Below the pieces are notes generated by a model. That model was not told where the DNA came from, made no database searches, and was given only the letters and a program-made list of their open reading frames with translations. 64,000 bases of DNA from Stratiolaelaps scimitus (Eukaryota > Arthropoda > Arachnida > Mesostigmata > Laelapidae). Positions 10,921 to 22,625 of this stretch are shown here, in pieces. Made by a program: the position numbers and the translations under genes. Where the stretch lies: positions 1,054,001 to 1,118,000 of the forward strand of contig JABWDB010000017.1 of assembly GCA_019614645.1 (NCBI GenBank), written 5' to 3'. Each line of letters begins with the position of its first letter. Position 1 is the stretch's first letter.

Positions 10921-11720
10921 CTTGTGCGTTGCCTCTCCTTCACTCCTGCAGTCGAATCTGACTCGCTCTGTGCAGGTCGGCGCAATAAGCGGCGCGTAAT
11001 CTTATTTGACGCCTCGGCCATGCCGAATCTCTTCCTGTCGCACCGGCTCATCGCGACCACCATCGCCACTGCTGCCGTCGTCTTAGTCAGGCCTTCGGGG
11101 CCTGCCGGCAGCTAGCGAGCAGGCTCCGTCAACGATCTGACATCCCAGATCATAATTGACTGCTTTTCCCTATCGGTGTCCCCTGCCTGCAGCCGGATCA
11201 CCGTCCTGCCCTGTCCCGTTCATCGTGGTGCTGTTCGGAGCACCTTCCTGCTTCCCGAAAAGAGAGTATTGTCCTTGGAAGAGAGAGAGAAAGAGAGGAG
11301 AGACACACCGCTTCAAGTAGTTCTTTGTGCTTTGTTCTTTGTGCCATCGCCGGCATAGGACGATGGCGGATGGCGGGCGGCCTTTCTTCTCTTAGGCCTG
11401 CACCTACAGCGAATCTCTGCCTGTATGTGTCTGGGGGTGTACGGAGGGGCGGAGCCGTGCACCGTTCACTTTGCACCTACATAGGTACACCCATGCAATA
11501 CTCCACTCGTAGGAGCGGCACTGAATGAGAGTGCTGGCAGAGGCTTCAGTGGGGAAGGCCCTCCCTTTGTTCCGATATCCTACTTGGCCCATCCAGAAAA
11601 AAACCTCCTTGATAAGTGTGACGTACGATAGATTTAGAGGGTGGCTCTTCGCTGGCACCGCCGCCGCCGCCGCCGTTGTTGTCGCTGTCTGTTCTCTGCT
11701 ATAATGTACCGATATATTCG
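10921..11720. other. GC-rich block with GA tract and CCG run
   Basis: A GA tract at 11,280-11,300 and (CCG)n at 11,659-11,674. Open frames overlap on both strands and show no family motif. Confidence 0.35.
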
Positions 11721-14290
11721 CCACCGCACACAGGATCGACACCTTCCTTTTTTGCTGTATTTACCACTCTGTCTACCTGCCAGCCTCCCTATGTAACGTA
11801 CATCTAAGCGCTTCCTTTGGAAAGAGAAGAAGAGATGGGCTGGATGGCTGCTCGAACAACCTTCGGTGGCAACCCGGTTGTCCCTGACCCAATCCATCAT
11901 GACAAGGCCCTTAGCTCGAATGTGACCCACTCTAGTGCTTTACCAGGTAGAATTCAACCCAGCAACGAGCCAGGATACGTAGCAATCTACGCACTGTGAC
12001 CACCTAAATAGGCAGATACTGATATATGACCGATTACTACGAGCAGTTCACGATGCTAGTTTATATGTAATACTGCATAGCATCTCCACCGAGGCTGGAT
12101 GGAAGCAAGCCACTCATTGCGCTCCCTAGTAGTCAATGGTAGCCGACGCAAAAAATAGACTCCTCCAACATGGAAAGGTGACAAGAATAGAAATCTTGAA
12201 TTTGCGGCATCCATTACTTCTAGCCTCTGGGGAAACCAGATGCATCGGGGGATTGCAATTCAACGGCAGATTACTTTACTCTGAATACAATTCGACGCGA
12301 AATCGACTCGAACTGAGCAACATCCTGTCTTACGTTTGTGCGGGCTATGTTGCAATGAGCAGCATTTCTGCTGTAGTTTGTCTAAAAGCATTTTCTCATT
12401 CTGTATAAAACACAGCTAATTAATTATTTGTGTCTTAATTAATTACATTTCGATCGATAGCGAAATAGATCTGGCGAGATGTCAGCAGCGCAGATTCGAA
12501 CGTGAATTCGCCCGAAGCATAAGCATCAGCAGTGCTTTTTCAGGTGAATTCTATACGCAAATCCCTATCGTGAATACAAACTTGCTCAGTAATAATAATA
12601 ATAATAATAATGATATTATTTCCACATTTACCCAAGGCTCAAGGCTCTCCTGAACGATGGCATTTTCGCTCGAAAAACAATCACGATGCGTCCACCTGTT
12701 TAGTCTACATAGGAAAACGGGGCTAGTAAACTAGTTTTATAACTTCACATTGTGCGGTATTTGAAAAACGATTGGTAATGTTCGTACGATAAGTTTCTAT
12801 GCAAACGATCTAAAGTTTACATTTTTAGTAACACGTATTTCCAGATTCCCTTTAGTCTTTTTTTCAACGTGACAAATGATCTTGGCGAAATTCGCAAAGT
12901 AAACACTCGAAAAGAACATGTAGAGATTAGGCCCTCGCTCACTGGAACACCTTATGTCTTTACTCACGTGTAGCGAAGAGCGTAGCGCAGCGTGCCCGTT
13001 CCCAGAGGTCTGTATGTGCTATTGTTGTAGCACGCATTTGCATGATAATTTAACGTAATATCTAGAAAAGACGCTCTTATCGCTTTGATCTATGAGCTAC
13101 AGGTTGCAGTTGTTGTTGTTCTTGTACATGGGAATGAATGCCGCTCCAAGCGTCACTTAATCTAACGCATTTATTGTGTAACTGCGGCATTCTTCAGCAT
13201 TCAACCGAACATCAATCGAATCCTCTGAAATGTCTCGGGCTACCTCGAGTTCAACTTAAGTAGTCGTAGGCATATTCCGAGTGATTTGCACAAGAGGTGA
13301 TCGAGGTAGATGCGTCACGTCTGACCGCGACGTCGGTACCGCTCGAGATGCTTGTTTCAGAATAGTGTAGAATGTTGAAGGACCTCGTCGTGTAACCGAT
13401 TTAGAAAAGGCACGCCTTCGGGAACGCATGCGGGCAGCAGCTTCAAAACGATAAATCGACGGGAACATGATATTGTCCTATTATTATTATTATCCTGTGA
13501 ACTGCGGAGTGATTGAAGATCGCGCTTTTCGAAAATTCTACGCAACTTTCGTCTTCGAAAAATCAACCAGCACAGCTGTGTCTAAGAGGCACACCTGTAT
13601 GTCAGAGCGTGATATATCTGACTGAACCACACAGGCAGTAGGTCAGCCTGTCTGGGAGATGGCACCCGATTGACGTCACGTAGAACTAGCCCGATTTTGT
13701 ATTCGATGAGTTTCGCTATTCATGGGGTGTGGACATCAGCACTGCTTCTCGAAATCCTAGGGGAGATCCTCTCAGCAAAAAATATGACATTGCTCGAACT
13801 ACGTTGACGAGGAGCAAATTACCTGCCACCATTCTGACTCCTTTCATATCCAAATAGTTCCAAATGACTGAATCAGGCGGAAAGAAAGCAAGAAAACGCT
13901 TCTAATGAGTTTGTGCCGACGCTTAAGAGTCAACTATTGTATTCTACATTGATGAGATCCGAGACATTTTTGAGGAACAAATAGATGGTGTTTTGGTAGC
14001 GCTACACGACAACAGAACGCTATCCAAGTGTGCTAACGAACTCTGAGTACAGTGGCCTATACAGTAGTTCCAACCCTGATAACGTCATAATACAAACAAC
14101 TTATTTATCCTTGTTTTTATACATTTTTATTTTAAACGTTGACTACTGATTACTTCTAGGTAGGATTTGTAAATCAATTTACTGTTGAGAAAAGGACTTG
14201 CTATACTTTTGCTGTTGTAATTTTTATCATATCTTTTTGCACTGAAGAAATTGTCAACAGCAAGCTCTCTTAAGTTGCTGTCAGTGCCAT
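11721..14290. other. AT-rich spacer with TAATTA palindromes and AAT repeats
   Basis: Two TAATTAATTA palindromes lie at 12,417-12,426 and 12,435-12,444. (AAT)n occurs at 12,590-12,611 and (ATT)n at 13,479-13,493. No gene is recognised; the frame at 12,136-12,408 shows no known motif. Confidence 0.5.
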
Positions 14291-14298
14291 TTTTCTGC

Positions 14299-14349
14299 AA
14301 AAACCTTTTCTTAAACTCAAAAACCTTTTCTTAAACTCAAAAACCTTTC
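14299..14349. repeat. Minisatellite, 20-bp unit, about 2.5 copies
   Basis: The unit AAAAACCTTTTCTTAAACTC occurs twice perfectly (14,299-14,318 and 14,319-14,338). A third partial copy runs to about 14,349. Confidence 0.95.
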
Positions 14350-17300
14350 CCGGTCTATGCATATTTATGAGTACATTTCTACAACATAGCTGTCGGGGGT
14401 CGTCGACCTAAAACCGCCGAATCAATAAACATTCCACTACAGCACACAAACACCATTTAGTACGGAAAGGAGCCAGGCAGAGACGGGTCGCATTTATCCA
14501 AATGGAGAACACATCAATCGGCCCTTTTTCGATCTCATCTCGTGCGAGCTTCACAATAGGATAGGGAATTCAATTGATGACCCCGATGACTCGACAGTAA
14601 TCTTTTTGGACAAAGCAGAAAATTCTTCATTTCGACTAAAGGCCCTTGGCGGCACAATTCTTAGCTTTCATATTTGGGGAGTATAAATCACCACCGAAAT
14701 CATCAATGGACCGAACTGGTACTCAGGGTAGCGAAACATTGTCGGCACGCCATTGAGAGCGAAGGCGAAACGCATTCAGCATGGGCGAAGCTGACACCTT
14801 GGGTGTTGTAAAACGTCTCTCGGCAGCTTATGCGTGGTGAGTCGTACGATGTGGCTCAGTAATCCCATTGTTGCTATTACGTGTCCAATTGGGAAACCCG
14901 ACCAGCTGAAGAGCGGTAATAAATAATGAAAATAGCTCCCGGCCGAAGAAATCATGAAAGTGGCTTCTTCGCAGTGTCGTTCCATTCTTGATGATTGACT
15001 GATTGTGAGTTCGACTTGGCTAGATGAAATTGCCTTACTCTTGCCGAGGTGTTAAAACAGCCGAGGTGCAAACTAAAGATACAAGAGACAAAGCCATCGC
15101 CACCCGTTGTGTAGAGGGCAATATTCTTTACTGAAATTTTACATGTATATATATATATATATATGTGTGTATATATATATCTATATTCTATATACTATAA
15201 GCAATTAATTGCACGCTACGTGACGACTGACTTCAACAAATGAGTCGTGAAATAGATTTATCCACACAGTTTTACAGAAAACATTGTCTCCAAATGCTCG
15301 CACGTCAGCATTACGCACTGCGGCCTGGTCTATCTACGAGTCCTAGTGCATCGTTAAATATGTATGTCGTGGGCAAATCTCTAGCGGTCTGTATTTGGAC
15401 CTCTCCGAGAGCTACAATCTATTATTGACCGCCTGATTTCGAGAAACGGATCCCAGCGTAACCTTCGAGAGAGGTCAAACCTTCCTCTAATATTCACCAA
15501 CATAAAGCCTAGTTGGCCATTCCTCAGTTAGCCACCTACGGCTTCGGCAAAGTAATCCGTTGCGGATTTCCCGTGAAGTTTAGTGACCACACGTACATCG
15601 TGCACCATAGGGGATAGGACGTCAACGCAATGGGGGGTATTGTCAAAATTCAGTGATAGGTAAAATCTTCTATTCTACAGTGGACCTCAATTACTTCGAC
15701 AGCAAACGCAAGACCGGGTAGGGGCTGACCCCAGTCGAAAATAAAGTGTAACCGCAACATGGTGTCGGTCCACTTCGCGGCGAAAGATCACCACAGTCCA
15801 TGTATACGGCGAGATGTTTACGAGGTTATTCCGCATACTACGGTGTCGAGGCTAGGAGCGAAATCTGCCTATTACCTCAGATTCGTCGTATATGAAAAAG
15901 ATACCCTGGGGAATCGTCCGTTCTGGCATTTATTTGGTGGTGTGATGGCTTGCTTATTGGTGTGGCAGTGGATGATGACCCAAATTTCTTAGTACCAGCC
16001 AGGCTTATCGGTCGGCGCTACTTACTCTCAACGTTGACATAAAGTCAATATCCTCGTACCAAATGTCTTTAGGGACTCGCCGCAGTGTAGCCTGAACGCG
16101 GAGGTCCAGACACCTGGCAGATAACCAGACCATGTGGTCATTACTTTGCCGCGCGTAGGGGCCGAACATGAATGACTCGTGGGGTGCTATGTGAACGCGG
16201 CCAACCTGAAGGCTGCAGTTAGTGTAAATTCTGTTAGAAAAAAACGTAAGATTCAGCTGGCTATATAGTAGGCTACTTTACCTAGCTCATACAAGGTTCC
16301 CGATGTCTATTGTCCTATAGAGACTGTCGACTGAAAATAGATTGAAGGAGAATGTGATGGCGTGGGAGGTCTGGAAGTTCCTGACTTGGACGTGGCGGAT
16401 TCTATGAATTTCCAAATAGAAGCCGAATGACCTCCGCGAATGAATCGTTGTCCCCAATTTGTGACAGCTTCGGTGTGTATCTTGCGCCTGCCAGAATAGA
16501 AGCTGAGAAAACGTCCAGTTGACAGGAATAGTATTATAAAAAGTCTAGCAAGATTATACAAATTTCAACATTTATCTTATTCACTAGTAGGTAGTTGTTT
16601 TTTCCGGAAACATACCTTTTAAGACGATGCTTAAATTCTCGCTCCGACGTGGACCCCTCCGGTTTGGCAGGCTCTCAGGGAACTGTGGTGTACCGGTTTG
16701 ATGCAGAACGGATACGCCCAATCGTATATCTGATACGTTGTGGACGAATCTCCAAGTAGGAGAGCGCTACCAACTTCGCCTATGATATCAGCCAAGCAAA
16801 AATACCGGTGGGCACACATATGAGTCCGCTCGTGCTGTTTGCAAGCCAGCTCCGCACATAGACTCTCCCTACATTATATCAGTATTCCTTTTGTTCTAGA
16901 TATTTACCTATACCTCGTCTCCTACTTCTCATAACGAATATTCGAAGGCCGCTATATCTTGCAGTCTGCTGAATTTCAAGCGAGGTTGGACAGGGCCGAG
17001 GGATGGGAGAGATGTCGACGCTTAGCGACGCCGTTTCGAACAGCGAGAAATATTCACTATATGGATTCCACGTGTGCTTCGTTTTCTCCACCGGTGACCG
17101 GGCGGGTATGATCGCGAGTGCCGCAGATGACGATAATTCAAGATAATGCGGACCAACCTCACTTGCACAAGTTTCAAGATGGGGTGGGGGAGAGAACAAT
17201 CTAAGGTTCAGGCGGGAAGCGGGACGAGAGCCGATCTTGGAAGTGACCTTGTCCTCGTCGAACACGGCAGTAGCAGCAGCACGAGCAGCACATTGCCAGA

Positions 17301-17467
17301 GAGCCAATCAATGCCTGTCCACGTGTGATTATACCTGACCCCTGCCATTTAAGTTCTGAGGCGACACTAGCCCTAACAGCTTAGCTTAAGGAGTCTTCTC
17401 CCGCTAACATCATGCGTACGCACGGGTACGATGGTAGCGTGAGAGGACTATTTCGACCGACATATTG

Positions 17468-17470
<3 letters not shown>
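14350..17470. other. Unrecognised spacer with a (TA)n tract
   Basis: An interrupted (TA)n/(TG)n tract lies at about 15,145-15,180. No conserved frame is seen. The 142-codon minus frame at 16,879-17,307 has no recognised domain. Confidence 0.45.

Positions 17471-17509
<39 letters not shown>
17471..17509. repeat. (TA)n microsatellite
   Basis: About 39 bases of TA. It creates spurious Ile-Tyr repeats in frames on both strands. Confidence 0.95.
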
Positions 17510-17510
<1 letters not shown>

Positions 17511-17630
17511 GCTTTCGGCATTGCTTCCATGGAAATTGGAACGTCTCTAGTGGTATCCCTGCATTGGAAGATAATAATTATAATAAGAAAGAATTTATTC
17601 AAACATACAGTAGGGCGGGATTTCTAGAGA

Positions 17631-18749
17631 TTATGGGGGGGGGGGTGAGGACGACAATGTTCCGAGGAAGGCGATGGCATTGCCTCTCTGCACGGCGAGG
17701 GACAGCCGCTGCAGGAGGAAAGAGCCAGCGCGCTTGTCCCCGGTGGCGCGGATCAGCCTATGGTAGACCCCCTCGAGGAAGTTCGCAGTGAGAGGGCCGT
17801 GCCCGCCCAAGGTCTCAAAGGCAAGGGGGGAAAACAGGTGGGTTGCTTGGAGAGCGGCGTACTTCCTTAGCTTTGCCCGTTCCGCACGCGCTACTGCGTA
17901 ACCGGGGATGGTTGCACAGTGGTTGACATAAGAGGGTGCTAGAGTGTCAACCACAGTGCCGTCCCAAACCAGGTGCTGCCCTCGATGGAAGGGGACAAGG
18001 GTGAGGCCGTCAGGGCGGCGGCCGTCAGAGGTGTCGAGGCCCTGTGGCTCCCTTGTGCAAGGAATACCGGCGGAGTGGAGGGCCCTCACGAGCGTGTCAT
18101 TAAGCATCGTGTGTCGCGGATGGCGACCGGCGCTGCGTTCGCACGAAAGACCGTGATGGCCATTCGTTGCGACGGGGTCCCCGCAACGCTCGCAGCTGTG
18201 GGCCGCAACTACAGGGGCCCCGAGGCGAAGGCCCACACAGAAGCGGAGGGAGCGATCGTCTAGAGCAGTACCAAGGGACGAGGAGGGCAGCGCGTGGAGC
18301 CACGCCCCCGCACCAGGCCTGTCGACAGCCCGGAGGCGAGCTTGGTCAGCAGCGTGTGGCGCAGAGGCCAGGAGGGAGTCCCGCAGCTCCTGGTGCAGGG
18401 CATCGGACCATGCCCGCTGCTTGCTCTGTTTGTCCGGAGGGACCCGAGCGCGGGCGCCCGTCTGGTCAAGGGCAGCTTCCTGGGAGGCGGAGAAGTGGGC
18501 GAGCGCCTCGGGGGGGAGGACTGTAGCGACCATGTCGGCAACCGCCGTGAGCGACGCGGCGTAGCAAACGTCGGCCAAGCGGCGAACACTGAGAATGCCG
18601 AGGCCCCCGAAGCGGACTGGAAGGGTAGCCTGCGACGCCGCCTCCGGAGGGAGCTGGAGGTTCAGGATCGTCGTCAGCGCGTCCAACACCAAGTCGTCAT
18701 AATCGTGAAGGGCTGAAGCCTCAGTGCCGGCCGGGCATGTCCTAAGCAA
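17631..18749 (-). CDS. C-terminal part of a non-LTR retrotransposon polyprotein (reverse transcriptase thumb plus restriction-like endonuclease)
   Basis: The full-length protein would copy its RNA into nicked chromosomal DNA; only the C-terminal third is present. The frame opens with a TTG codon, not ATG, and is open upstream, so the listed start is a truncation edge. Residues 42-51 (ATLPVRFGGLG) match the segment after the reverse transcriptase thumb in this group. C186, C189, H198 or H199 and C203 form a CCHC knuckle. P246-D247 followed by D263 and D268 fits the PD-x(n)-D signature of the restriction-like endonuclease; R244-R245 and FETLG (311-315) are further conserved-looking positions. 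There is no frameshift or stop in 372 codons, so the copy is young or was recently selected. The Pro run before the stop comes from an 11-base G run on the plus strand. Family known from R2-like elements and 'tick transposon' proteins; the exact clade is not decided. Confidence 0.8.
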   Translation of the reverse strand: MLRTCPAGTEASALHDYDDLVLDALTTILNLQLPPEAASQATLPVRFGGLGILSVRRLADVCYAASLTAVADMVATVLPPEALAHFSASQEAALDQTGARARVPPDKQSKQRAWSDALHQELRDSLLASAPHAADQARLRAVDRPGAGAWLHALPSSSLGTALDDRSLRFCVGLRLGAPVVAAHSCERCGDPVATNGHHGLSCERSAGRHPRHTMLNDTLVRALHSAGIPCTREPQGLDTSDGRRPDGLTLVPFHRGQHLVWDGTVVDTLAPSYVNHCATIPGYAVARAERAKLRKYAALQATHLFSPLAFETLGGHGPLTANFLEGVYHRLIRATGDKRAGSFLLQRLSLAVQRGNAIAFLGTLSSSPPPP

Positions 18750-18756
18750 GTGCTTA

Positions 18757-18799
18757 GGCTTTAATAAATCAATAAAGCCTTACCTTACCTTACCTTACC
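18757..18799 (+). repeat. AATAAA plus (TTACC)n tail
   Basis: The plus strand shows two AATAAA hexamers followed by about four TTACC units. Polyadenylation hexamers followed by a short tandem repeat are typical of some LINE 3' ends. Its orientation is opposite to the retrotransposon frame next to it. Confidence 0.5.
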
Positions 18800-19428
18800 C
18801 TTCCCTATTAAAAAAAACAAAGAAAAATGTATATAAATGTGTGCACTGCTACCGCACTTGTAAGAACGAAAGTACGAAATCTAGCTACGAATAATCATAC
18901 AATAATAATATTAAACAAAATCTAATAATTTCACAGATGTTATTGATGAGCACTTTCCGATCTAGACAAGGCCTTTATAATGGATGGCACATGTGATGCT
19001 TCTAATTTTTTGTTTAGAACATTAGGGTGTGTGAACAAGTATGCATTTAGAGGCATTTTATCGTATACGCTAATATGACAGGAACACTTCAATTATCAGT
19101 GTACATTCTCAGCCCTAAAATGTTAACAAGTTATCACGGACGGCTGGTGTCCAACCCGTGTAACATGGATCGGCCGTATGTTTACTCTGGGTTAATGTTT
19201 TGTGTTTATCCAAGGACTTAGTCGGTCCTAGCTTAATCCCTTCCTTTGGGTTTACCAAGCGGCTCATTATCCACCACGCTGTTGACGAACGAACGTTGTC
19301 AGTGTGATCAGCGTTGTCATGCAACCGCGGATATTGTATGGTAGTTTGGTTCGTCCTGTTCGCCGCCGCTTCGCACAAGTGAAATTTACATTTTAGTAGC
19401 AATTGTGTCTTCGTCTAAATTGGTGTAT
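18800..19428. other. Unrecognised AT-rich spacer
   Basis: An A-rich stretch directly after the (TTACC)n tail, then unremarkable sequence. No gene seen. Confidence 0.45.
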
Positions 19429-19542
19429 AAGGATTCATAGCTAGGTGTGCCTATAGCGGGGAATCCAGCTAAGATATCTTTATGGATTTCAAGAAATCTT
19501 AACTGGATTCCGCCGTATAGGCACACCTAGCTATGAATCCTT
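19429..19542. repeat. 114-nt foldback (snapback MITE or hairpin-RNA candidate)
   Basis: The arms 19,429-19,480 and 19,491-19,542 are inverted copies around a 10-base loop. The outer 27 bases pair perfectly (AAGGATTCATAGCTAGGTGT onward). The inner 25 pair with a one-base bulge on each side and a few mismatches. No convincing target-site duplication is seen outside the arms. Confidence 0.9.
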
Positions 19543-22368
19543 CTGGAACACGTAAATTCCGCCTTCGATTTCCCGCTACCAATCGAGTCCCTGATGATGA
19601 ATAGGTTCCAGTATGTACATTTTCGAGTTCACGCGAACGGGTCTATTTTTATGAACAGGTCTTAACTGACGGACATCCGCGCCATGTTCAACACTTTCGG
19701 ATGAGGCGCTCTATTAATCATCGGTCGCACTACGCCTATGGTGGGACCGTGAAATATGGTTCTAAATTTCAATGATGTAGGGTGGCCAACGTGGACGGGC
19801 TCGAAACTTTCCCGTGGTATTTTCTTAGGTTTGTGCCTATGTAAGTGCTACTTTGCGAGTGGCCTTTCAAAACGACAACACTATCAGTCCCATGGCCCCT
19901 GCCAGCGTAGCCTTTACCACAGCCGCCTCCAGCTCTTCCTCATTCTCAACTTGCCGGAACTTTGTACTCTGCAATACGCGATGTGTGTGTGTGATGACCT
20001 TGAGACGGCGCAAAACCTAGGAATTCTTCTCTGGTTAACCTCTCGTCTGCCAACGGCAAGCGCTGCAGGACGCCGAGAGAGGCAGTCCAGAAACCTCAAC
20101 GAGTTTGAGCTTATCCTTTTCCACGCTTATGTACTCGGGTCGGCTCTGGCGACTTGCACGACGCCCTTTGGTATAGTCTAGTAAAACTGCAATGGTCTAG
20201 TAGATGATAATATGGACACAGCCGGTCGGATAGAAGCTTCGAGACAAAGTAGACAGGAAGTATTTGCAATTTGGAGCCCGGACGGCTGCCAGGCTGGATC
20301 GCTGGCTTGCTTAGTTGCTTTCACTAGCTGCTCCGAAGCTAACCACTTAGGACAGCACACCTACTCTGCAAAGAGCACCTGCCCGTGTTGGCCCCTGGAT
20401 CGGTATCTGGCACAGGGCGTCGTTCTCATAGCGAGTGCCTATTTAGAAAGGGAAGTTGCTAACCTATACATGCGCAAGGACGAGCGGTGTACCTATAGTG
20501 AAAACAGGAAATATGAGAGCAATGCTTCGGTTGTCAACTTCCACCTACAGGCATCAACTTTCAACTTGGCTTGGCGTCGGCTACGACAAACACATATCAG
20601 CCCACGCACCTTTCACTCTAGCGGCGCCAGGCAGCGCACGCACGTGTAGAATTATTCGCGTAATACCGCTCGTTAACGAAATACGCCTATCAAGAAGGCT
20701 GTGCCGTATTCTAAACTCGCACAAATTGACAACACATCTTGTAATTCGTCTTCTCGGCTGCGAGTCTGACAGTGCCATGCCCTCATGGGTTTGGCTCCAT
20801 TTCGACGTCTCTCTGTGGAACCGCTGCCAGATGTCGTAATTCGCTAACGACCTATTTTATGCCAAGGTGCCACTGCTGTGGTGTTCAGTAAGAGTCAAAA
20901 GCATAATTATTTCACCCCCGCCTTCAGGAGATGTCTGTATTAGCTTTTCATTGATCTATCTCCAGCTGGCATCGAGTGATGGATGATTCGTTGGTTTGCC
21001 CGAGCGAATCGGGCGGCTGGCACCAAAGTACACCCTTGCCCGTCAGCTGATCTGTTGCCATGTGTTGTATGTCGAAATCGAACGCTCACAGCACACAGTT
21101 CACAGATGCGTGCGCGTCCCCGGGGCCCAAAAGTATTAACTGTATATGGTGATGGTTGGATTCCCTGCGGATTAGCACTTCAGACAAAAGGTATACGTCT
21201 TCATCAGTGGCTCATTCGGGCGTCCATATGCCGGTCCAAAACAGGCTCGCTTCAACTATACATTTATATCCCAACATATATTCAGTGATTTGGATCAAAT
21301 GAACCCCTACAATGACAAATTACTAGCTAACGTCATCGACGTTTATTCTCTACGTGTTAACAATCGCAGCATACATTTTGTATGGGAATTGTAATTTTGT
21401 GCTTAAAGTACCGTGAGGAAGATATCGGAACGAGTTTCTTTAGGTACGCACGTGCTATTCTCATGTCGGCGGTAAGCATGTGCCCCGATGCATCTAGCAG
21501 CAAAAGCCAGCCAATGCAGTAAATAGCAGAGCGTTCCTTTACGGCCTGGGCCCTTTGGATACGTCTGCCGGAAGGAAGCACTTTAGCAGTCCTTCCGAGA
21601 GATTGTTTCTTCGTCTATTTTCCTATTGCCCGATTCTTCGATAAGTGCGTTTGTTTTGCGAAAGTAGTAGCCAAAGGGGCCCTACGGAGAGAATACACAT
21701 TGAATCGGAGGAGAATTCGCCGGGCGTCATTTTCTACTTGAGCCTTCAATTGAATTGACCTGAATACGCGTAAGCGCACGAGGCGTATGCATAGCAATGT
21801 TCCGGCCTCGGGTTGCTCAATGTGATACATCTTTTACACACCGTAATAGCAGTATCCGGTATCAGGGCATTGATTTTACAAGTCACATCGAGATGAGTTA
21901 GTCCCGATACGTACGTCAATTCATCTGTGAGACTGATCTGCGTTACATTATTTTATGATATATTGAACTTTCGATCCGGTCACCACAATGTCTGGCACCC
22001 TTTAGAGCAATATTCATAGCCTTTTCTCATTCAGCTGAGCTCGCTTCTGTTTTTGTGCTCGCGCCGTATACATTCGGGATCGCAAGCTTTCGGCATTGTA
22101 TATTTCATTTGCGTAGCTTTCGAAGAAGGCAGCTCAAGCGAGAATCAAAATATTAATAATAATAATAATATTCATCTTATCATGTATTGCCCTATGTGTA
22201 TTTTATATGCATTTACCATATCAAATATAAATGCAAATGTGAATATAAAATATTTGTTAACATATGTGTGCAAACACGCTTGTGAACGTCTATATGCTTA
22301 AGTTAGACAAGCTGCAATGCAGTTTTTTCCCGCCTAATTGATCTCTTCAGCACTTTCACGTTTTTGTC
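19543..22368. other. Unrecognised sequence with scattered non-conserved frames
   Basis: Frames of 100-145 codons (19,756-20,181, 20,212-20,649 and 20,456-20,839, all plus) overlap one another in different phases and show no family motif. (AAT)n lies at 22,153-22,170. No gene is supported. Confidence 0.4.
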
Positions 22369-22395
22369 ATGGATGACTAATTTAGGGTCATCCAT
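22369..22395. repeat. Short perfect hairpin, 9-bp stem
   Basis: ATGGATGAC and GTCATCCAT pair perfectly around a 9-base loop. There is no U-run after it. Possibly chance. Confidence 0.6.
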
Positions 22396-22489
22396 CCTCG
22401 TACTAAAAACACTCTCGTGCATGTATGCTGAATCCTAAGTTATTATATACAGTCCTCCATTTCCAGCTTGGACTGTCATTCAACTCATA

Positions 22490-22625
22490 GTATCGGTTGC
22501 CAACCGGAGCCAAGACCGGGGACTAGGGACCATTGGGTCACATGTTCAAATCCCACAGGATACATGCGGATCGATGTGAGCGTGTTGATTTGTCTATAAA
22601 GATATTATTATTCTTATTAGTAAGA
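22490..22625 (+). repeat. tRNA-Pro-like SINE head or tRNA pseudogene
   Basis: The first 74 bases keep tRNA geometry. GTATC at 22,490 pairs with GATAC ending at 22,563. The B-box-like GTTCAAATCCC (22,544-22,554) is exactly the 19 bases before that end expected for tRNA positions 53 to 72. An anticodon loop CTAGGGA at 22,523-22,529 would read AGG (proline). The D arm and T stem are badly paired, so it is not a working tRNA. About 55 bases of body and an ATT-rich stretch (to about 22,625) follow, as in a tRNA-derived SINE. The right border is uncertain. Confidence 0.4.

Larger units (their letters stand above)
17590..18799 (-). mobile_element. 5'-truncated non-LTR retrotransposon (R2-type, restriction-like endonuclease)
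   Basis: The element comprises the long minus-strand frame at 17,631-18,749 and a short 3' UTR ending near an AATAAA on the minus strand at about 17,593-17,598. The reading frame continues upstream of 18,749 for several more codons before a TAA inside (GGTAA)n, so the retained part begins abruptly near 18,780. Truncation of the 5' end is usual for LINEs, which are copied from the 3' end. On the plus strand the same upstream edge reads AATAAATCAATAAAGCC followed by repeated TTACC. That looks like the 3' tail of a second LINE in the opposite direction, so two elements may meet here. GC content is far higher than in the flanking DNA. Confidence 0.75.

Noticed and set aside
17381..17627. Ile-Tyr-rich frames on both strands
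   Set aside because: They are produced by the (TA)n tract; the same occurs near 25.5, 31.6, 45.6 and 61.8 kb.
17944..18716. Several plus-strand frames of 70-140 codons
   Set aside because: Shadows of the GC-rich minus-strand retrotransposon frame.
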